Shown: positions 16,869-25,901, counted from the first letter of the stretch. The stretch is 56,841 bases of DNA from Bacillaceae bacterium S4-13-56 (GCA_040191315.1 JAWJLM010000027.1:1-56841), one strand, 5' to 3'. The notes: generated by a model from the sequence alone, not told the origin. A program made the numbers and translations.

Positions 16869-17414
16869 ATGATGCATGAATTGATTATTGCCGGTTTTGG
16901 TGGGCAAGGAGTGATGTCCATGGGACAATGGCTCACGTCTGCTGGAATGAAAGAAGGAAAATACGTAACATGGCTTCCTTCCTATGGCCCTGAACAACGT
17001 GGAGGCACAGCAAATGTTAGTGTAGTTATTAGTGATGATCCTGTTGGTTCACCAGTTGTAACAAAGCCAATGATTACTGTAGTATTGAACAATCCTTCCT
17101 TCGACAAGTTTGAGCCTAAAGTAAAACCCGGAGGTTATCTATTTATTAATTCCTCCCTCGTAGAACGTACATCCAAACGTACAGATATTGAGGTAGTTGA
17201 AATACCTGCAACTGAAATAGCTAATGAACTGGGGAATACAAAAGTTGCTAATTCGGTTATTTTAGGCAGCCTATTAGAAAACACCCATCTACTATCAGAA
17301 CAAACGTTAAGAGATACAATTGTTGATTCGTTATCTGGAAAAAACGATCTTGTTCAACTCAACCTTGCTGCATTTGAAGAAGGAAAAGGATACTCAAATA
17401 TGGTGAATGCTTAA
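16869..17414 (+). CDS. 2-oxoacid:acceptor oxidoreductase subunit gamma
   Basis: The 181-aa gamma domain of 2-oxoacid:ferredoxin oxidoreductases. Typical motifs are IAGFGGQGVMSMGQ at the start, WLPSYGPEQRGGTAN at about 42-56, and the A.E.A.ELGN..VANSVILG stretch. The ATG pair at 16869/16872 follows GAGAGGAG. It is the last gene of the operon; the recurrent terminator hairpin lies 12 bp downstream. With alpha, beta and delta present the complex is complete. Confidence 0.87.
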   Translation: MMHELIIAGFGGQGVMSMGQWLTSAGMKEGKYVTWLPSYGPEQRGGTANVSVVISDDPVGSPVVTKPMITVVLNNPSFDKFEPKVKPGGYLFINSSLVERTSKRTDIEVVEIPATEIANELGNTKVANSVILGSLLENTHLLSEQTLRDTIVDSLSGKNDLVQLNLAAFEEGKGYSNMVNA

Positions 17415-17425
17415 CAAAGTTCATT

Positions 17426-17467
17426 AAAAAGATGATTTCTCACAATAAAGGAGGAATCATCTTTTTT
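17426..17467 (+). terminator. Terminator of the oxidoreductase operon (recurrent hairpin, copy 2)
   Basis: Stem AAAAAGATGATTTCTC/GAGGAATCATCTTTTT with one G-T pair and a T run. Near-identical to the stems at 12316, 38593 and 47313. Confidence 0.85.
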
Positions 17468-17473
17468 GGATCT

Positions 17474-17708
17474 TTTATTCCGCATTAATACCCACACCTC
17501 AAGTCATAAGTGAAGCGAAAAGAGTAGGTGGGGATAAATATTCCCATGAAAATATAGCATTAAATTTTAGTCCTTGCTGGTGAAGCTTGCTTCATGGTTG
17601 GCTGCTCGCAAATGTCCGATTGGTTCAAGGACCTTTAGGTCATATCCTTAGGTGCGAACAATCAGTGGGGGTTGAATAACCCCCCACTGATTGAAGTTTT
17701 ACTTTATC
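17474..17708 (+). repeat. Repeat family C, copy 1 (long form with extra module)
   Basis: Shares CTCAAGTCATAAGTGAAGCG, GAAAAGAGTAGGTGGGG, GTCCGATTGGTTCAAGG and CCACTGATTGAAG with the copies at 30266, 42020 and 43795. An extra module of about 80 bp (17530-17608) lies in the right hairpin arm; the same module in reverse complement lies in the left arm of copy 2. The right end forms a strong hairpin (AATCAGTGGGGG...) and its last bases ACTTTATC contain the stop codon of the ZIP gene. Confidence 0.8.
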
Positions 17709-18519
17709 CTAAAGCCACATCAAGGATCATCATGACGGTAAAACCCACCATTAAACTGATAGATGCCAAATCAGAATTCCCGTTCTCTTGAGAGGCTGGA
17801 ATTACCTCCTCTGTCACTACGAAAATCATGGCACCTGCAGCAAATGCTAATGCCCATGGTAATAACGGTTGAATAAAAATTACTGCAAAGGCGCCTATAA
17901 CTGCTGCAATAGGTTCAACCATCCCTGAAAACTGTCCATATTGAAACGCTTTTTTCTGAGACATCCCATCACGCCTTAAAGGCATGGATACGGCAACACC
18001 CTCTGGGAAGTTTTGAATCCCTATGCCAATAGCAAGTGCAAGTGCTCCCGTAAGAGAAGCAGATTCAAACCCAGCTTGGTAAGCTCCAAATGCTATCCCA
18101 ATGGCTAAACCTTCAGGAATGTTGTGAAGAGTTATAGCTAATACCATCAGTGTGCTTCTTCTTTTTTTCTCAGGATGAAAACCCTCAGCTCCCTCAATGG
18201 GGGTGTTAGGGTGCAAATGTGGTAGAATTTTATCAACCAACAATAGAAAAAACCCACCAAGTAAAAACCCGCCTGCTGCTGGTAACCACCCAGGCTGACC
18301 TCCATCTTCAGCCATATCAATAGCAGGAGCCAATAAAGACCAATAACTCGCAGCGATCATGACTCCTCCAGCAAACCCTAACATACTATCTAAAAAACGT
18401 TGATTCACTGTTTTAGTAGTAAAAACAAGTGCGGCCCCAAATGCCGTCATCCCCCATGTGAATAATGTGGCAAGGAAGGCTTGAGACACAGGACTTAATC
18501 CAGCTAACCAGTCTAACAA
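17704..18519 (-). CDS. ZIP family divalent metal transporter
   Basis: Polytopic membrane protein predicted to import zinc or other divalent cations. The two metal-binding helices carry HNIPEG (132-137) and QNFPEG (169-174), the ZIP hallmark, with eight hydrophobic segments in 271 aa. A short His-containing cytoplasmic loop (HLHP) lies between helices 3 and 4. The TTG start follows a GGGGGTGATC ribosome site. Its stop codon lies in the end of a repeat C element, whose strong hairpin probably terminates the transcript. The metal specificity cannot be told from sequence. Confidence 0.9.
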   Translation of the reverse strand: MLDWLAGLSPVSQAFLATLFTWGMTAFGAALVFTTKTVNQRFLDSMLGFAGGVMIAASYWSLLAPAIDMAEDGGQPGWLPAAGGFLLGGFFLLLVDKILPHLHPNTPIEGAEGFHPEKKRRSTLMVLAITLHNIPEGLAIGIAFGAYQAGFESASLTGALALAIGIGIQNFPEGVAVSMPLRRDGMSQKKAFQYGQFSGMVEPIAAVIGAFAVIFIQPLLPWALAFAAGAMIFVVTEEVIPASQENGNSDLASISLMVGFTVMMILDVALG

Positions 18520-18803
18520 AGAAGATCACCCCCTATGATTTGAAAATCAGAAGAAATATTTAATATATCATACCATCTACAGCTTGTTTTTTGAAAGATT
18601 TAAATTATCTGGTGATTCCTGTTACTAATTTTCCGAATGGGAAAGCCATCCTTTAGGTGTGTGAGTTGTCAGCTACATAAATTTTAACTATCCGATTCCA
18701 GAATCAATAAATAGTGAAGTATCATAAAAAAATATTGTGTTTCACAACGTTGACACCATTTAGTATGATAGAGACAAGAACTGATTGGAGAGGAGTGTGT
18801 TTT
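18520..18803. other. Intergenic region with a possible IS605-like end
   Basis: Contains the divergent upstream regions of the ZIP and FAH-family genes. At 18640-18673 the sequence GCCATCCTTTAGGTGTG followed by GAGTTGTCAGC resembles the right end and guide-RNA tail seen near the TnpB-related relic (GAGTTGTCAGC also occurs at 48120-48130 on the other strand). No gene is visible. Confidence 0.35.
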
Positions 18804-19700
18804 GTGAAATTAGCAACTGTTAAGGAGAATAGAGAGTCACTTTTGGTGGTACAGCATGATCTTGGCCTTATTTCTGTGCAAAAGGCAATTGAAGAGGTCG
18901 GGAGTTTTGATTTATTAGATATACCACAAACAATCATGGACCTGGTTGAAGCTGGTAGTGATGGGGTAGAAAAATTACGTACATATATAGAGGCGCTTAC
19001 CGTAGAAAATGAATCCTCATACTTGTTATCAGAGAACGAAGTAGAATGGGAACCATGTATCTTACGTCCCCAAAAAATTATTTGTGTTGGTCTTAATTAC
19101 CGGAAACATGCAGATGAAACGAAACTTCCTTATCCCGAATATCCAATCTTATTTAATAAGTATGCTAATGCTCTGACAGGGCATAACCAAGTGATATCCA
19201 TTCCTAGGGAAACTAAAAAAGTAGATTACGAAGTGGAGCTAGCCATTATTATTGGGAAAGAGGCAAAAGATGTTCCTGAAGAAAAAGCGTTAGATTATGT
19301 TTTTGGATATTGTTCGGGGAATGATCTGTCTGCACGTGATTTACAAATGAGAACCCCACAATGGATGTTGGGAAAGACAAGTGATGGATTCTGCCCTATT
19401 GGCCCTTTTGCAGTAACAGCCGATGAGATTCCAGATCCCAATCACCTCCGTTTAACCACGAAAGTTAATGGTGAGTTAAGGCAGGATTCAAACACCTCAG
19501 ATATGATATTTAACTGCAAAGAACTTATTGCCTATATCTCTAAACATATGACCTTATACCCTGGAGATCTTATTTTAACAGGCACTCCTTCAGGGGTGAT
19601 TTTGGGATATCCAGAAGATAAACAGCAATATCTTCAACCAGGTGATGAGGTAATAGTTGAAGTGGAGAAGCTTGGAGCATTAAGAAATACATTTGTATAG
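18804..19700 (+). CDS. Fumarylacetoacetate hydrolase family protein
   Basis: 298-aa enzyme of the FAH superfamily, which covers beta-diketone hydrolases, 2-hydroxyhepta-2,4-diene-1,7-dioate isomerases and acylpyruvases. The catalytic metal-binding motif appears as DYEVELAIIIGKEA and the family signatures are CVGLNYRKHADE, GNDLSARDLQ and TGTPSGV. The GTG at 18804 has GAGAGGAGTG upstream; an ATG-like longer frame from 18714 lacks one. It is monocistronic as far as visible. Neighbours do not disclose the substrate. Confidence 0.85.
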   Translation: MKLATVKENRESLLVVQHDLGLISVQKAIEEVGSFDLLDIPQTIMDLVEAGSDGVEKLRTYIEALTVENESSYLLSENEVEWEPCILRPQKIICVGLNYRKHADETKLPYPEYPILFNKYANALTGHNQVISIPRETKKVDYEVELAIIIGKEAKDVPEEKALDYVFGYCSGNDLSARDLQMRTPQWMLGKTSDGFCPIGPFAVTADEIPDPNHLRLTTKVNGELRQDSNTSDMIFNCKELIAYISKHMTLYPGDLILTGTPSGVILGYPEDKQQYLQPGDEVIVEVEKLGALRNTFV

Positions 19701-19770
19701 GAAGAACCGAAATAAACGATAAAACATTTTTCCTTGTTTTATGCTATACTGTTTTCATCTTAATAAAATT

Positions 19771-19913
19771 TTATCAAGAGTGGATGAGAGAACTGGCTCT
19801 ATGACTCCACAGCAACCTGTTCATTGAATAAGGTGCTACTACCAGCAAGGCTCATGGCTTTGGATGATACAATACGGAGAATTCATCCCCTGGCCACTTG
19901 GTTAGGGGTTTTT
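19771..19913 (+). promoter_or_regulatory. SAM-I riboswitch (S-box) with terminator
   Basis: Diagnostic core elements appear in order: TCAAGAG, GAACTGGCTCTATGA, CAGCAACC, AAGGTGCTAC and ACCAGCAAG. The last helix ends GGAGAATTC. An expression platform follows: stem CCCCT/AGGGG (19887-19908) and five T. GGATGA at 19782-19787 can also pair with TCATCC at 19883-19888, a plausible alternative helix. High S-adenosylmethionine should terminate transcription before the gene at 19984. Confidence 0.9.
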
Positions 19914-19983
19914 CTATTCGCTAATATAGACCCGTAGCATCAAACCATGAAGATTGAATCATGGAAAAAGGAGTTAGCAAAAC

Positions 19984-20343
19984 ATGAATGCAAATGGTTT
20001 AGCACGTGCTTATATAGCAAAAGGAATGAACACTAGGGATTTTTTGAACTACGTAGTGGATTGTGTTAATCGAGAATTAAGAGAGTGGGAGATAGAAGGG
20101 CAAGTTACACATCAATGGAATAGCAAAAAAAGGGGCACCTTATTGATCTCTTATCATTCTTTAAGTACAACTGTTTATTTCGATTTGTCCTTATTATCCA
20201 AATTTCAGCAGGCAGGTCCCTATGCACTCGACCGCTTAATCTGGAGGTTATTTGAAAATCAAGGTTTACCTGTGCCCAAAGACCACTACATAGAGACAGT
20301 TTTAAATGAAAACTTTGATTTTCCAGAAAGTATTCCATCCTAA
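19984..20343 (+). CDS. Unrecognised 119-aa protein under SAM-I riboswitch control
   Basis: Soluble, with no membrane segment or signal peptide, and Trp/Tyr-rich. It starts MNANGLARAYIAKG and includes NYVVDCVNRELREWE and, at the end, PVPKDHYIETVL. The ATG has AAGGAG ten bases upstream. The riboswitch ends 70 bp before it and no other gene follows before repeat D, so it is the sole target. By context it should act in sulfur amino acid or methyl-group metabolism (methionine/cysteine synthesis, transport or recycling). I do not recognise its family and propose no reaction. Confidence 0.8.
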   Translation: MNANGLARAYIAKGMNTRDFLNYVVDCVNRELREWEIEGQVTHQWNSKKRGTLLISYHSLSTTVYFDLSLLSKFQQAGPYALDRLIWRLFENQGLPVPKDHYIETVLNENFDFPESIPS

Positions 20344-20394
20344 AATTTTCTCATCAACTAAAATTCGTAAAAACAATTGCGGATTTTTTGGGGG

Positions 20395-20475
20395 GAGAGG
20401 GAAGTATATAACTTCCTATCTGTATAAGTGTAACTAAGGTATTCGCCAAAAAGCTTGACGAATACCAATTTTTTT
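20395..20475 (+). repeat. Repeat family D, copy 2
   Basis: First hairpin GGAAGT/ACTTCC has lost one paired base from each arm relative to copy 1. Second hairpin GGTATTCG...CGAATACC replaces the CATTCG/CGAATG pair of copy 1 with a compensating base pair. It follows a T run (20383-20389). Confidence 0.7.
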
Positions 20476-20484
20476 AAAAAACAG

Positions 20485-20500
20485 TTGAATAAAAATCCAT
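20485..20500 (+). promoter_or_regulatory. Candidate ArgR (AhrC) box upstream of argC
   Basis: TTGAATAAAAATCCAT is close to the ARG box form ATGAATAAAAATTCAT, with two mismatches. It lies about 90 bp before the argC start. A second AT-rich palindromic stretch follows at about 20505-20525. Arginine-dependent repression is inferred. Confidence 0.45.
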
Positions 20501-20590
20501 TTCATTTTATAATTATACAATATTACTTATTGCTATTCATTTAAACTTTCAAATAAGATGATTTTCTATCTGTAAAAAGGAGTTGGTTTT

Positions 20591-21628
20591 TTGAAAGTTT
20601 CAGTAGTTGGGGGAACGGGTTACGGGGCAGTTGAACTGATTCGGTTATTACAACAGCATCCATTTGTGGAAATAGAGGTAATCATTTCACATTCTAATGC
20701 AGGAAAGTCTATACACGAGCTGTACCCACACCTTACAGATGTAGTAGAAATCTCTTTAGAAAAAATGGATATAGAAAAGATATCTAAAAAAGTAGAACTC
20801 GTTTTTTTTGCTACCCCTGCAGGAGTTACTAGTAGGCTTATACCGGAGTTTATGGAGAAAGATATTACCTGTATTGACTTATCTGGAGACTTCCGCTTGA
20901 AAGACCCGGCTCTTTATGAGGAGTGGTATAATCTACCTCCTGCACCTCATGATGTACTCGATCAAGCGGTTTATGGTTTAAGTGAAATCTATGAAAAAGA
21001 AATTAGGAAGGCAAAAGTGATTGCAAACCCTGGGTGTTTCCCAACAGCAACATTACTAGGATTATATCCTCTCATTTCCGATGATCAGATCGACCTCAAA
21101 TCTATCATTATTGACGCAAAGACGGGGGTTTCTGGGGCTGGACGAAGTGTAGGATTAGGTACGCATTTTTCTGAAGTGAATGAGAACATGAAAGCTTATA
21201 AATTAGGTGTACATCAACATATTCCTGAGATTGAGCAAGTACTTAGTTGGGAGAGCGGAAAAAAAGTAATCGTTTCTTTTTCTACACATTTGATACCGAT
21301 GACTCGGGGAATTATGATCACAGCTTATGCGGAATTAAATAAAAAAATTAGCACAACTGAGCTTGTATTTTTATACGAAAAGGTTTATCAAGATCATCCA
21401 TTTGTTCGAATACGAAAAAATGGAGTTCTACCTATGACAAAGGAAGTGAGTGGAAGTAATTTTTGTGATATTGGCTTATTTTCTGATGAGCGTTCGGGAA
21501 GGGTCACAGTGATTGCTGTAATCGATAACCTAGTAAAAGGAGCCTCAGGCCAAGCTATTCAAAATATGAATCTTATAAATGGATGGGATGTACGTACAGG
21601 GTTAATGAATTTACCAATCTATCCATAG
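20591..21628 (+). CDS. argC: N-acetyl-gamma-glutamyl-phosphate reductase
   Basis: Third step of arginine synthesis: NADPH-dependent reduction of N-acetylglutamyl phosphate to the semialdehyde. The Rossmann motif VVGGTGYGAVEL is at the N-terminus and the catalytic Cys149 is in NPGCFPTA. At 345 aa it is standard length. The TTG start follows AAAAGGAG. First of four closely spaced arg genes; the cluster stops after argD, so carAB and argF are not here. A candidate ArgR box lies upstream. Confidence 0.95.
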   Translation: MKVSVVGGTGYGAVELIRLLQQHPFVEIEVIISHSNAGKSIHELYPHLTDVVEISLEKMDIEKISKKVELVFFATPAGVTSRLIPEFMEKDITCIDLSGDFRLKDPALYEEWYNLPPAPHDVLDQAVYGLSEIYEKEIRKAKVIANPGCFPTATLLGLYPLISDDQIDLKSIIIDAKTGVSGAGRSVGLGTHFSEVNENMKAYKLGVHQHIPEIEQVLSWESGKKVIVSFSTHLIPMTRGIMITAYAELNKKISTTELVFLYEKVYQDHPFVRIRKNGVLPMTKEVSGSNFCDIGLFSDERSGRVTVIAVIDNLVKGASGQAIQNMNLINGWDVRTGLMNLPIYP

Positions 21629-21646
21629 GATGGATGGGAAAGGGGA

Positions 21647-22879
21647 ATGGGAATGCAGCTAGTTTCAAACAAACAGTACGTGGTTTTAAAAGAAGGAAGT
21701 GTGACATCGCCAAAAGGGTTCAAAGCAGGTGGCATGCACTGTGGAATTAAGCATCAACGTTTAGATTTGGGCTATATCTTATCGTTGACACCTGCCATAA
21801 CAGCAGGAGTATATACAACAAATCGCTTTCAAGCTGCTCCACTTTTAGTTACTCAGGAAAGTATTAAAAAAGAAGGAAAAACACAGGCTATCCTAGTTAA
21901 TTCAGGGATTGCTAATGCCTGTACAGGAGAGGAAGGATTACAGAATGCCTATGCAATGCGGAATCGTTTTGCAAACGAGTTAGGTATAAAAGAACATTAT
22001 GTAGCGGTAACTTCTACCGGTGTTATCGGAGTTCAGCTTCCTATGGATAAAGTAGAAAAAGGGATTCAGAAAATATTGGATCCTGTTCATGAAAATGTAC
22101 AAAAATTTGAACAATCGATTCTTACAACAGACACTATAAAAAAGAATATAGCGGTTCAAGTGGAAATTGATGGGCAAACAGTCACGATTGGTGGGGCAGC
22201 TAAGGGTTCGGGAATGATTCATCCTAATATGGCTACTATGCTAGGTTTTGTCACTACAGATGCCTTTATTGATCAGGATTCCTTGTCCATGGCGCTAAAA
22301 CAGATAACCAATCAAACCTTTAATATGATCACAGTAGATGGCGATACAAGTACTAATGACATGGTGGTTGTGATGGCGAATGGACAGTCCAACAACAAAA
22401 GCTTAACACCAGATCATCCAGATTGGGAAGCATTCCTAAAAGGGCTTACCTATGTTTGCGAGACATTAGCAAAAAAAATTGCAAGAGATGGAGAAGGGGC
22501 AACGAAATTAATCGAAGTGAAAGTGAGAAATTCTGCTTCTATTAAAGATGCTCAGCAAGTTGCTAAAACTGTTATATCTTCCAATCTAGTAAAGACTGCT
22601 ATTTATGGAGCAGATGCTAATTGGGGGAGGATTGTTTGTGCCGTAGGATATAGTGACGTGGACATTCTCCCAAATGATCTCTCAGTATTTTTAGGGCCTA
22701 TTAAAGTAGTAGAAAATGGGCTGCCTTTTCCATTTAGTGAAGAGCAAGCTAAAAAATACTTAGAGCAAGAAAACATTATCATTGAGGTGGATTTAGGAAT
22801 GGGTCAACAAGAGGGAACAGCTTGGGGATGCGACTTAACTTATGATTATGTAAAAATCAACGCATCCTACCGCACGTAA
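21647..22879 (+). CDS. argJ: Bifunctional ornithine acetyltransferase / N-acetylglutamate synthase
   Basis: Recycles the acetyl group from N-acetylornithine to glutamate and, if bifunctional, also makes N-acetylglutamate from acetyl-CoA. It is an Ntn-type enzyme that self-cleaves before Thr197 in HPNMATMLGF, with KGSGM just upstream. The length is 410 aa. The start lies within GAAAGGGGAATGGGAATG, so either the first or the second ATG could be used. It follows argC by 18 bp and precedes argB by 11 bp. Confidence 0.95.
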   Translation: MGMQLVSNKQYVVLKEGSVTSPKGFKAGGMHCGIKHQRLDLGYILSLTPAITAGVYTTNRFQAAPLLVTQESIKKEGKTQAILVNSGIANACTGEEGLQNAYAMRNRFANELGIKEHYVAVTSTGVIGVQLPMDKVEKGIQKILDPVHENVQKFEQSILTTDTIKKNIAVQVEIDGQTVTIGGAAKGSGMIHPNMATMLGFVTTDAFIDQDSLSMALKQITNQTFNMITVDGDTSTNDMVVVMANGQSNNKSLTPDHPDWEAFLKGLTYVCETLAKKIARDGEGATKLIEVKVRNSASIKDAQQVAKTVISSNLVKTAIYGADANWGRIVCAVGYSDVDILPNDLSVFLGPIKVVENGLPFPFSEEQAKKYLEQENIIIEVDLGMGQQEGTAWGCDLTYDYVKINASYRT

Positions 22880-22890
22880 GGGGTGGAACA

Positions 22891-23700
22891 ATGAACTATC
22901 TTGTCATTAAGTGTGGGGGGAGTGTATTGGAGGAGTTACCTGAATCTTTTTTTGAAAACATTGTTAAGATAAAAAAATCAGGGAAGTGGACTCCGATACT
23001 TGTCCATGGAGGAGGCCCACTTATTTCAGAAATGCTTCAATCTCTTAAAATAAAAACAGAGTTTGTTGATGGATTACGTGTAACCTCTAATGAAGTGTTA
23101 GATGTAGTTGAAATGGTATTAACGGGTGTAGTGAACAAAAAAATTGTTCGCAAATTCTTAAAGGTTGGAGGATCTGCGTTCGGTATTAGTGGGGTGGATG
23201 GAGGTTTTTTAAGAGCAAAGCCTGTATCCAACAATTCCAAGCTGGGATTTGTAGGAGAGGTCGTTGAGGTGAAAACTAATCTTCTCACTCAAATCATCAA
23301 AACCGGCTATATTCCAATCGTTTCACCTTTGGGCATTAGTGGGGATGGGCAAAGGTATAACATTAATGGTGATGCGGCAGCTGCAGCTGTTGCGAAATCC
23401 TTAAAAGCCAATCTGTGTATGGTGAGTAATATTGATGGGATTTTTTCATGGAAGGATGGAGAAAAAGTCATTCTTGATAGCATCACAAAAAATCAGGCAG
23501 AAGAACTTATTAAAGATGGGGTTATTCGTGATGGTATGATACCAAAAGTAAACTCGGCTATTGATGCATTATTGAAAGGAGTCCCTGAGGTTACAATTGT
23601 GAACGGGATGAATGACAACAGTCTAGTCGATTATTGTCTTGGTAAAAAGGTGGGTACAAAAATAGTGGTAGGAGAGGAGAGTCAAATTGTCTACCAGTAA
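22891..23700 (+). CDS. argB: N-acetylglutamate kinase
   Basis: Phosphorylates N-acetylglutamate, the second step of the acetylated arginine route. Amino acid kinase fold: KCGGSVLEELPE at the N-terminus, HGGGPLISEML for the phosphate-binding loop, and NINGDAAAAAVA with KLxxxSNIDGI-like LCMVSNIDGIF. The length of 269 aa is slightly longer than the usual 258-265. Its 3' end overlaps the argD start by 14 bp. Confidence 0.95.
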   Translation: MNYLVIKCGGSVLEELPESFFENIVKIKKSGKWTPILVHGGGPLISEMLQSLKIKTEFVDGLRVTSNEVLDVVEMVLTGVVNKKIVRKFLKVGGSAFGISGVDGGFLRAKPVSNNSKLGFVGEVVEVKTNLLTQIIKTGYIPIVSPLGISGDGQRYNINGDAAAAAVAKSLKANLCMVSNIDGIFSWKDGEKVILDSITKNQAEELIKDGVIRDGMIPKVNSAIDALLKGVPEVTIVNGMNDNSLVDYCLGKKVGTKIVVGEESQIVYQ

Positions 23701-24865
23701 AACATTAGATATGTTCCCTGTCATGTCAACTTATGGGCGTTTTCCTCTTTCCTTAGTCAAGGGAAAGGGAAGTTATGTTTGGGATGAAGAAGGGAACAAA
23801 TATTTAGATTATACTTCGGGTATTGCAACATGTAATTTGGGGCATGTTCCGGATGTCGTAAAAGAACAACTAGTAGAGCAGCTACAACAATTATGGCATT
23901 GTTCCAATCTTTATCATATTCCAAAACAACAGTTGTTGGCCCAAGTGTTAATCGAGAACAGCTGTGCAGATGAGGTGTTTTTTTGTAATAGTGGAGCAGA
24001 GGCAAATGAAGCTGCCATTAAAATAGCGAGGAAATATGCTCAAACAGTGAAAAAAAATGATAGTTTTGAAATTATCAGTTTTACTCAATCTTTTCATGGT
24101 CGTACAATGGCTACTTTATCAGCAACTGGACAGGAAAAGATTCAAAAGGGGTTTTATCCTTTGTTAGAAGGATTTTATCATTTGCCTTATAACGATTTAC
24201 AGTCGTTAGATGAACTTGCTACTATTAAACCCTGCGCTGTCATACTTGAACTCGTTCAGGGGGAAGGTGGAGTGGTTCCAGCAGACCCTCAATGGGTCCA
24301 TAAACTTTCTGATCTATGTCAAAAACATGACATTCTACTAATGGTTGATGAAATCCAAACAGGGATGGGGAGAACGGGAACGCTCTTTGCCTATGAACAA
24401 TATGGAATTGAACCGGATGTACTCACCTTAGCCAAAGGGCTAGGATCTGGTTTTCCTATTGGAGCAATGCTTGCAAAAAGTCATGTTGCTAAAGCCTTTG
24501 ATCCAGGAAGTCATGGGAGTACATTTGGGGGAAATCCGCTAGCGGTAACAGCAGGATTATCGACACTTGAATATATGATTCAAGAAAATATACCAAAGCA
24601 GGCGTTGAAAAGTGGGGAATACTTATTGGAAAATCTAAAGGTTTTAGCTTCCCACTCTGATGATATTAAGGAAATACGAGGTAAGGGGTTATTTTTAGGT
24701 ATAGTTGTCAAAACCGATGCTCTTTCATTTGTTCAAAAAGCTCGTGAAAACAAGTTGTTAGTGCTTCCTGCAGGACCAAATGTAGTGAGGATCCTCCCCC
24801 CGTTAACTACTAACAAGAAAGAGATGGATCAATTTCTTTCTGTCATGAAAGATATTTTTATGTAA
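23687..24865 (+). CDS. argD: Acetylornithine aminotransferase
   Basis: PLP-dependent class III aminotransferase converting N-acetylglutamate semialdehyde to N-acetylornithine. The PLP lysine is in TLAKGLGSGFPIGA. The cofactor aspartate is in LMVDEIQTGMGRTG, and FCNSGAEANEAAIK is the phosphate-binding region. 392 aa. The TTG start overlaps argB and is preceded by AGGAGAGGAG. Last gene of the operon, with a strong terminator 35 bp downstream. Confidence 0.95.
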   Translation: MSTSKTLDMFPVMSTYGRFPLSLVKGKGSYVWDEEGNKYLDYTSGIATCNLGHVPDVVKEQLVEQLQQLWHCSNLYHIPKQQLLAQVLIENSCADEVFFCNSGAEANEAAIKIARKYAQTVKKNDSFEIISFTQSFHGRTMATLSATGQEKIQKGFYPLLEGFYHLPYNDLQSLDELATIKPCAVILELVQGEGGVVPADPQWVHKLSDLCQKHDILLMVDEIQTGMGRTGTLFAYEQYGIEPDVLTLAKGLGSGFPIGAMLAKSHVAKAFDPGSHGSTFGGNPLAVTAGLSTLEYMIQENIPKQALKSGEYLLENLKVLASHSDDIKEIRGKGLFLGIVVKTDALSFVQKARENKLLVLPAGPNVVRILPPLTTNKKEMDQFLSVMKDIFM

Positions 24866-24899
24866 AATTAGGAGAAAGCAGATAATTTTTTTCATAGAG

Positions 24900-24939
24900 A
24901 AAAGCGCCTTTGACTGTTTAAGCTAAAGGCGCTTTTTTT
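24900..24939 (+). terminator. Terminator of argCJBD
   Basis: Twelve-bp stem AAAAGCGCCTTT/AAAGGCGCTTTT and T run. Confidence 0.9.
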
Positions 24940-24995
24940 GGTTGCCTATACATTTTCAAGTATAATGAATCAATATTAAGCTAAAGGAGAAAATT

Positions 24996-25802
24996 ATGGA
25001 TAAAAAAATAGGATTTATTGGGTGCGGGAAAATGGGGCAAGCAATATTGTCTGGAATAATGAGTTCTGGAATAACTTCACAGCAACAAGTCGTCGTAAGT
25101 ACACGATCTACAACTACGATGAAAAAGGTTCAGGAATTATATCAAGTAAATACTACATTAAGTAACATGGATGTAGTTTGCTTTGCAGACATTGTTTTCT
25201 TAGCAGTTAAGCCAGATGAGTATGCAAGTATTCTTAAGGAAATTAAACCTTCCCTTAAAAAAAACTCAATATTGATTTCCATTGCTGCAGGGGTAACTTT
25301 AAAGGATATGGAACAAGCTGTTGGACAAACTGTCAAACTCGTAAGGACGATGCCGAACACTCCTGCATTTGTTCAAGAAGGTATGACTGTTTTTTGTTCG
25401 AATGACAAAGTATCTGATCATGAATTAGAGACTGTTAGTGAAATCCTACAAAGTTTTGGGAGAACGGAAGTTATTTCTGAGGTCTTAATGGATTCCATAC
25501 CCGCGATAAGTGGATCATCGCCAGCTTATGTTTATATGTTTATTGAAGCCTTAGCTGATGGTGGTGTTCTTCAAGGAATCCCGCGAGAACAGGCCTATCG
25601 TATAGCAGCACAAGCTGTTTTAGGTGCAGCAAAAATGGTGTTGGATAGTGGCGAGCATCCAGGAGTGTTAAAGGATCAAGTATGTACCCCTGGAGGAGCA
25701 ACGATTGAAGCGGTGGCTGAGCTTGAGAAAAATCATTTTCGGTCATCAGTCATTCAGGCGATGGAGCGTTGTACAAGAAAAACGAAAGGAATTGGCTCGT
25801 AA
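24996..25802 (+). CDS. proC: Pyrroline-5-carboxylate reductase
   Basis: Last step of proline synthesis: NAD(P)H reduction of pyrroline-5-carboxylate. GFIGCGKMGQAI at the N-terminus binds the nucleotide, AVKPDEY and MPNTPA are conserved, and the C-terminal signature is SGSSPAYVYMFIEAL followed by DQVCTPGGATIEA. The length of 268 aa is normal. Bacillus species carry several paralogs (ProG, ProH, ProI), so the precise paralog is not settled. It follows the arginine operon after its terminator, so it is probably a separate unit. Confidence 0.9.
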   Translation: MDKKIGFIGCGKMGQAILSGIMSSGITSQQQVVVSTRSTTTMKKVQELYQVNTTLSNMDVVCFADIVFLAVKPDEYASILKEIKPSLKKNSILISIAAGVTLKDMEQAVGQTVKLVRTMPNTPAFVQEGMTVFCSNDKVSDHELETVSEILQSFGRTEVISEVLMDSIPAISGSSPAYVYMFIEALADGGVLQGIPREQAYRIAAQAVLGAAKMVLDSGEHPGVLKDQVCTPGGATIEAVAELEKNHFRSSVIQAMERCTRKTKGIGS

Positions 25803-25901
25803 TTACTATTATACCGCAATTCGTCAGTCTAATTATTTGAGAGAGAAGCCTGTCTCATGATAATATGAGGTGTGGAATGGAAATGAAGGAGGGTCACAGT
25901 T

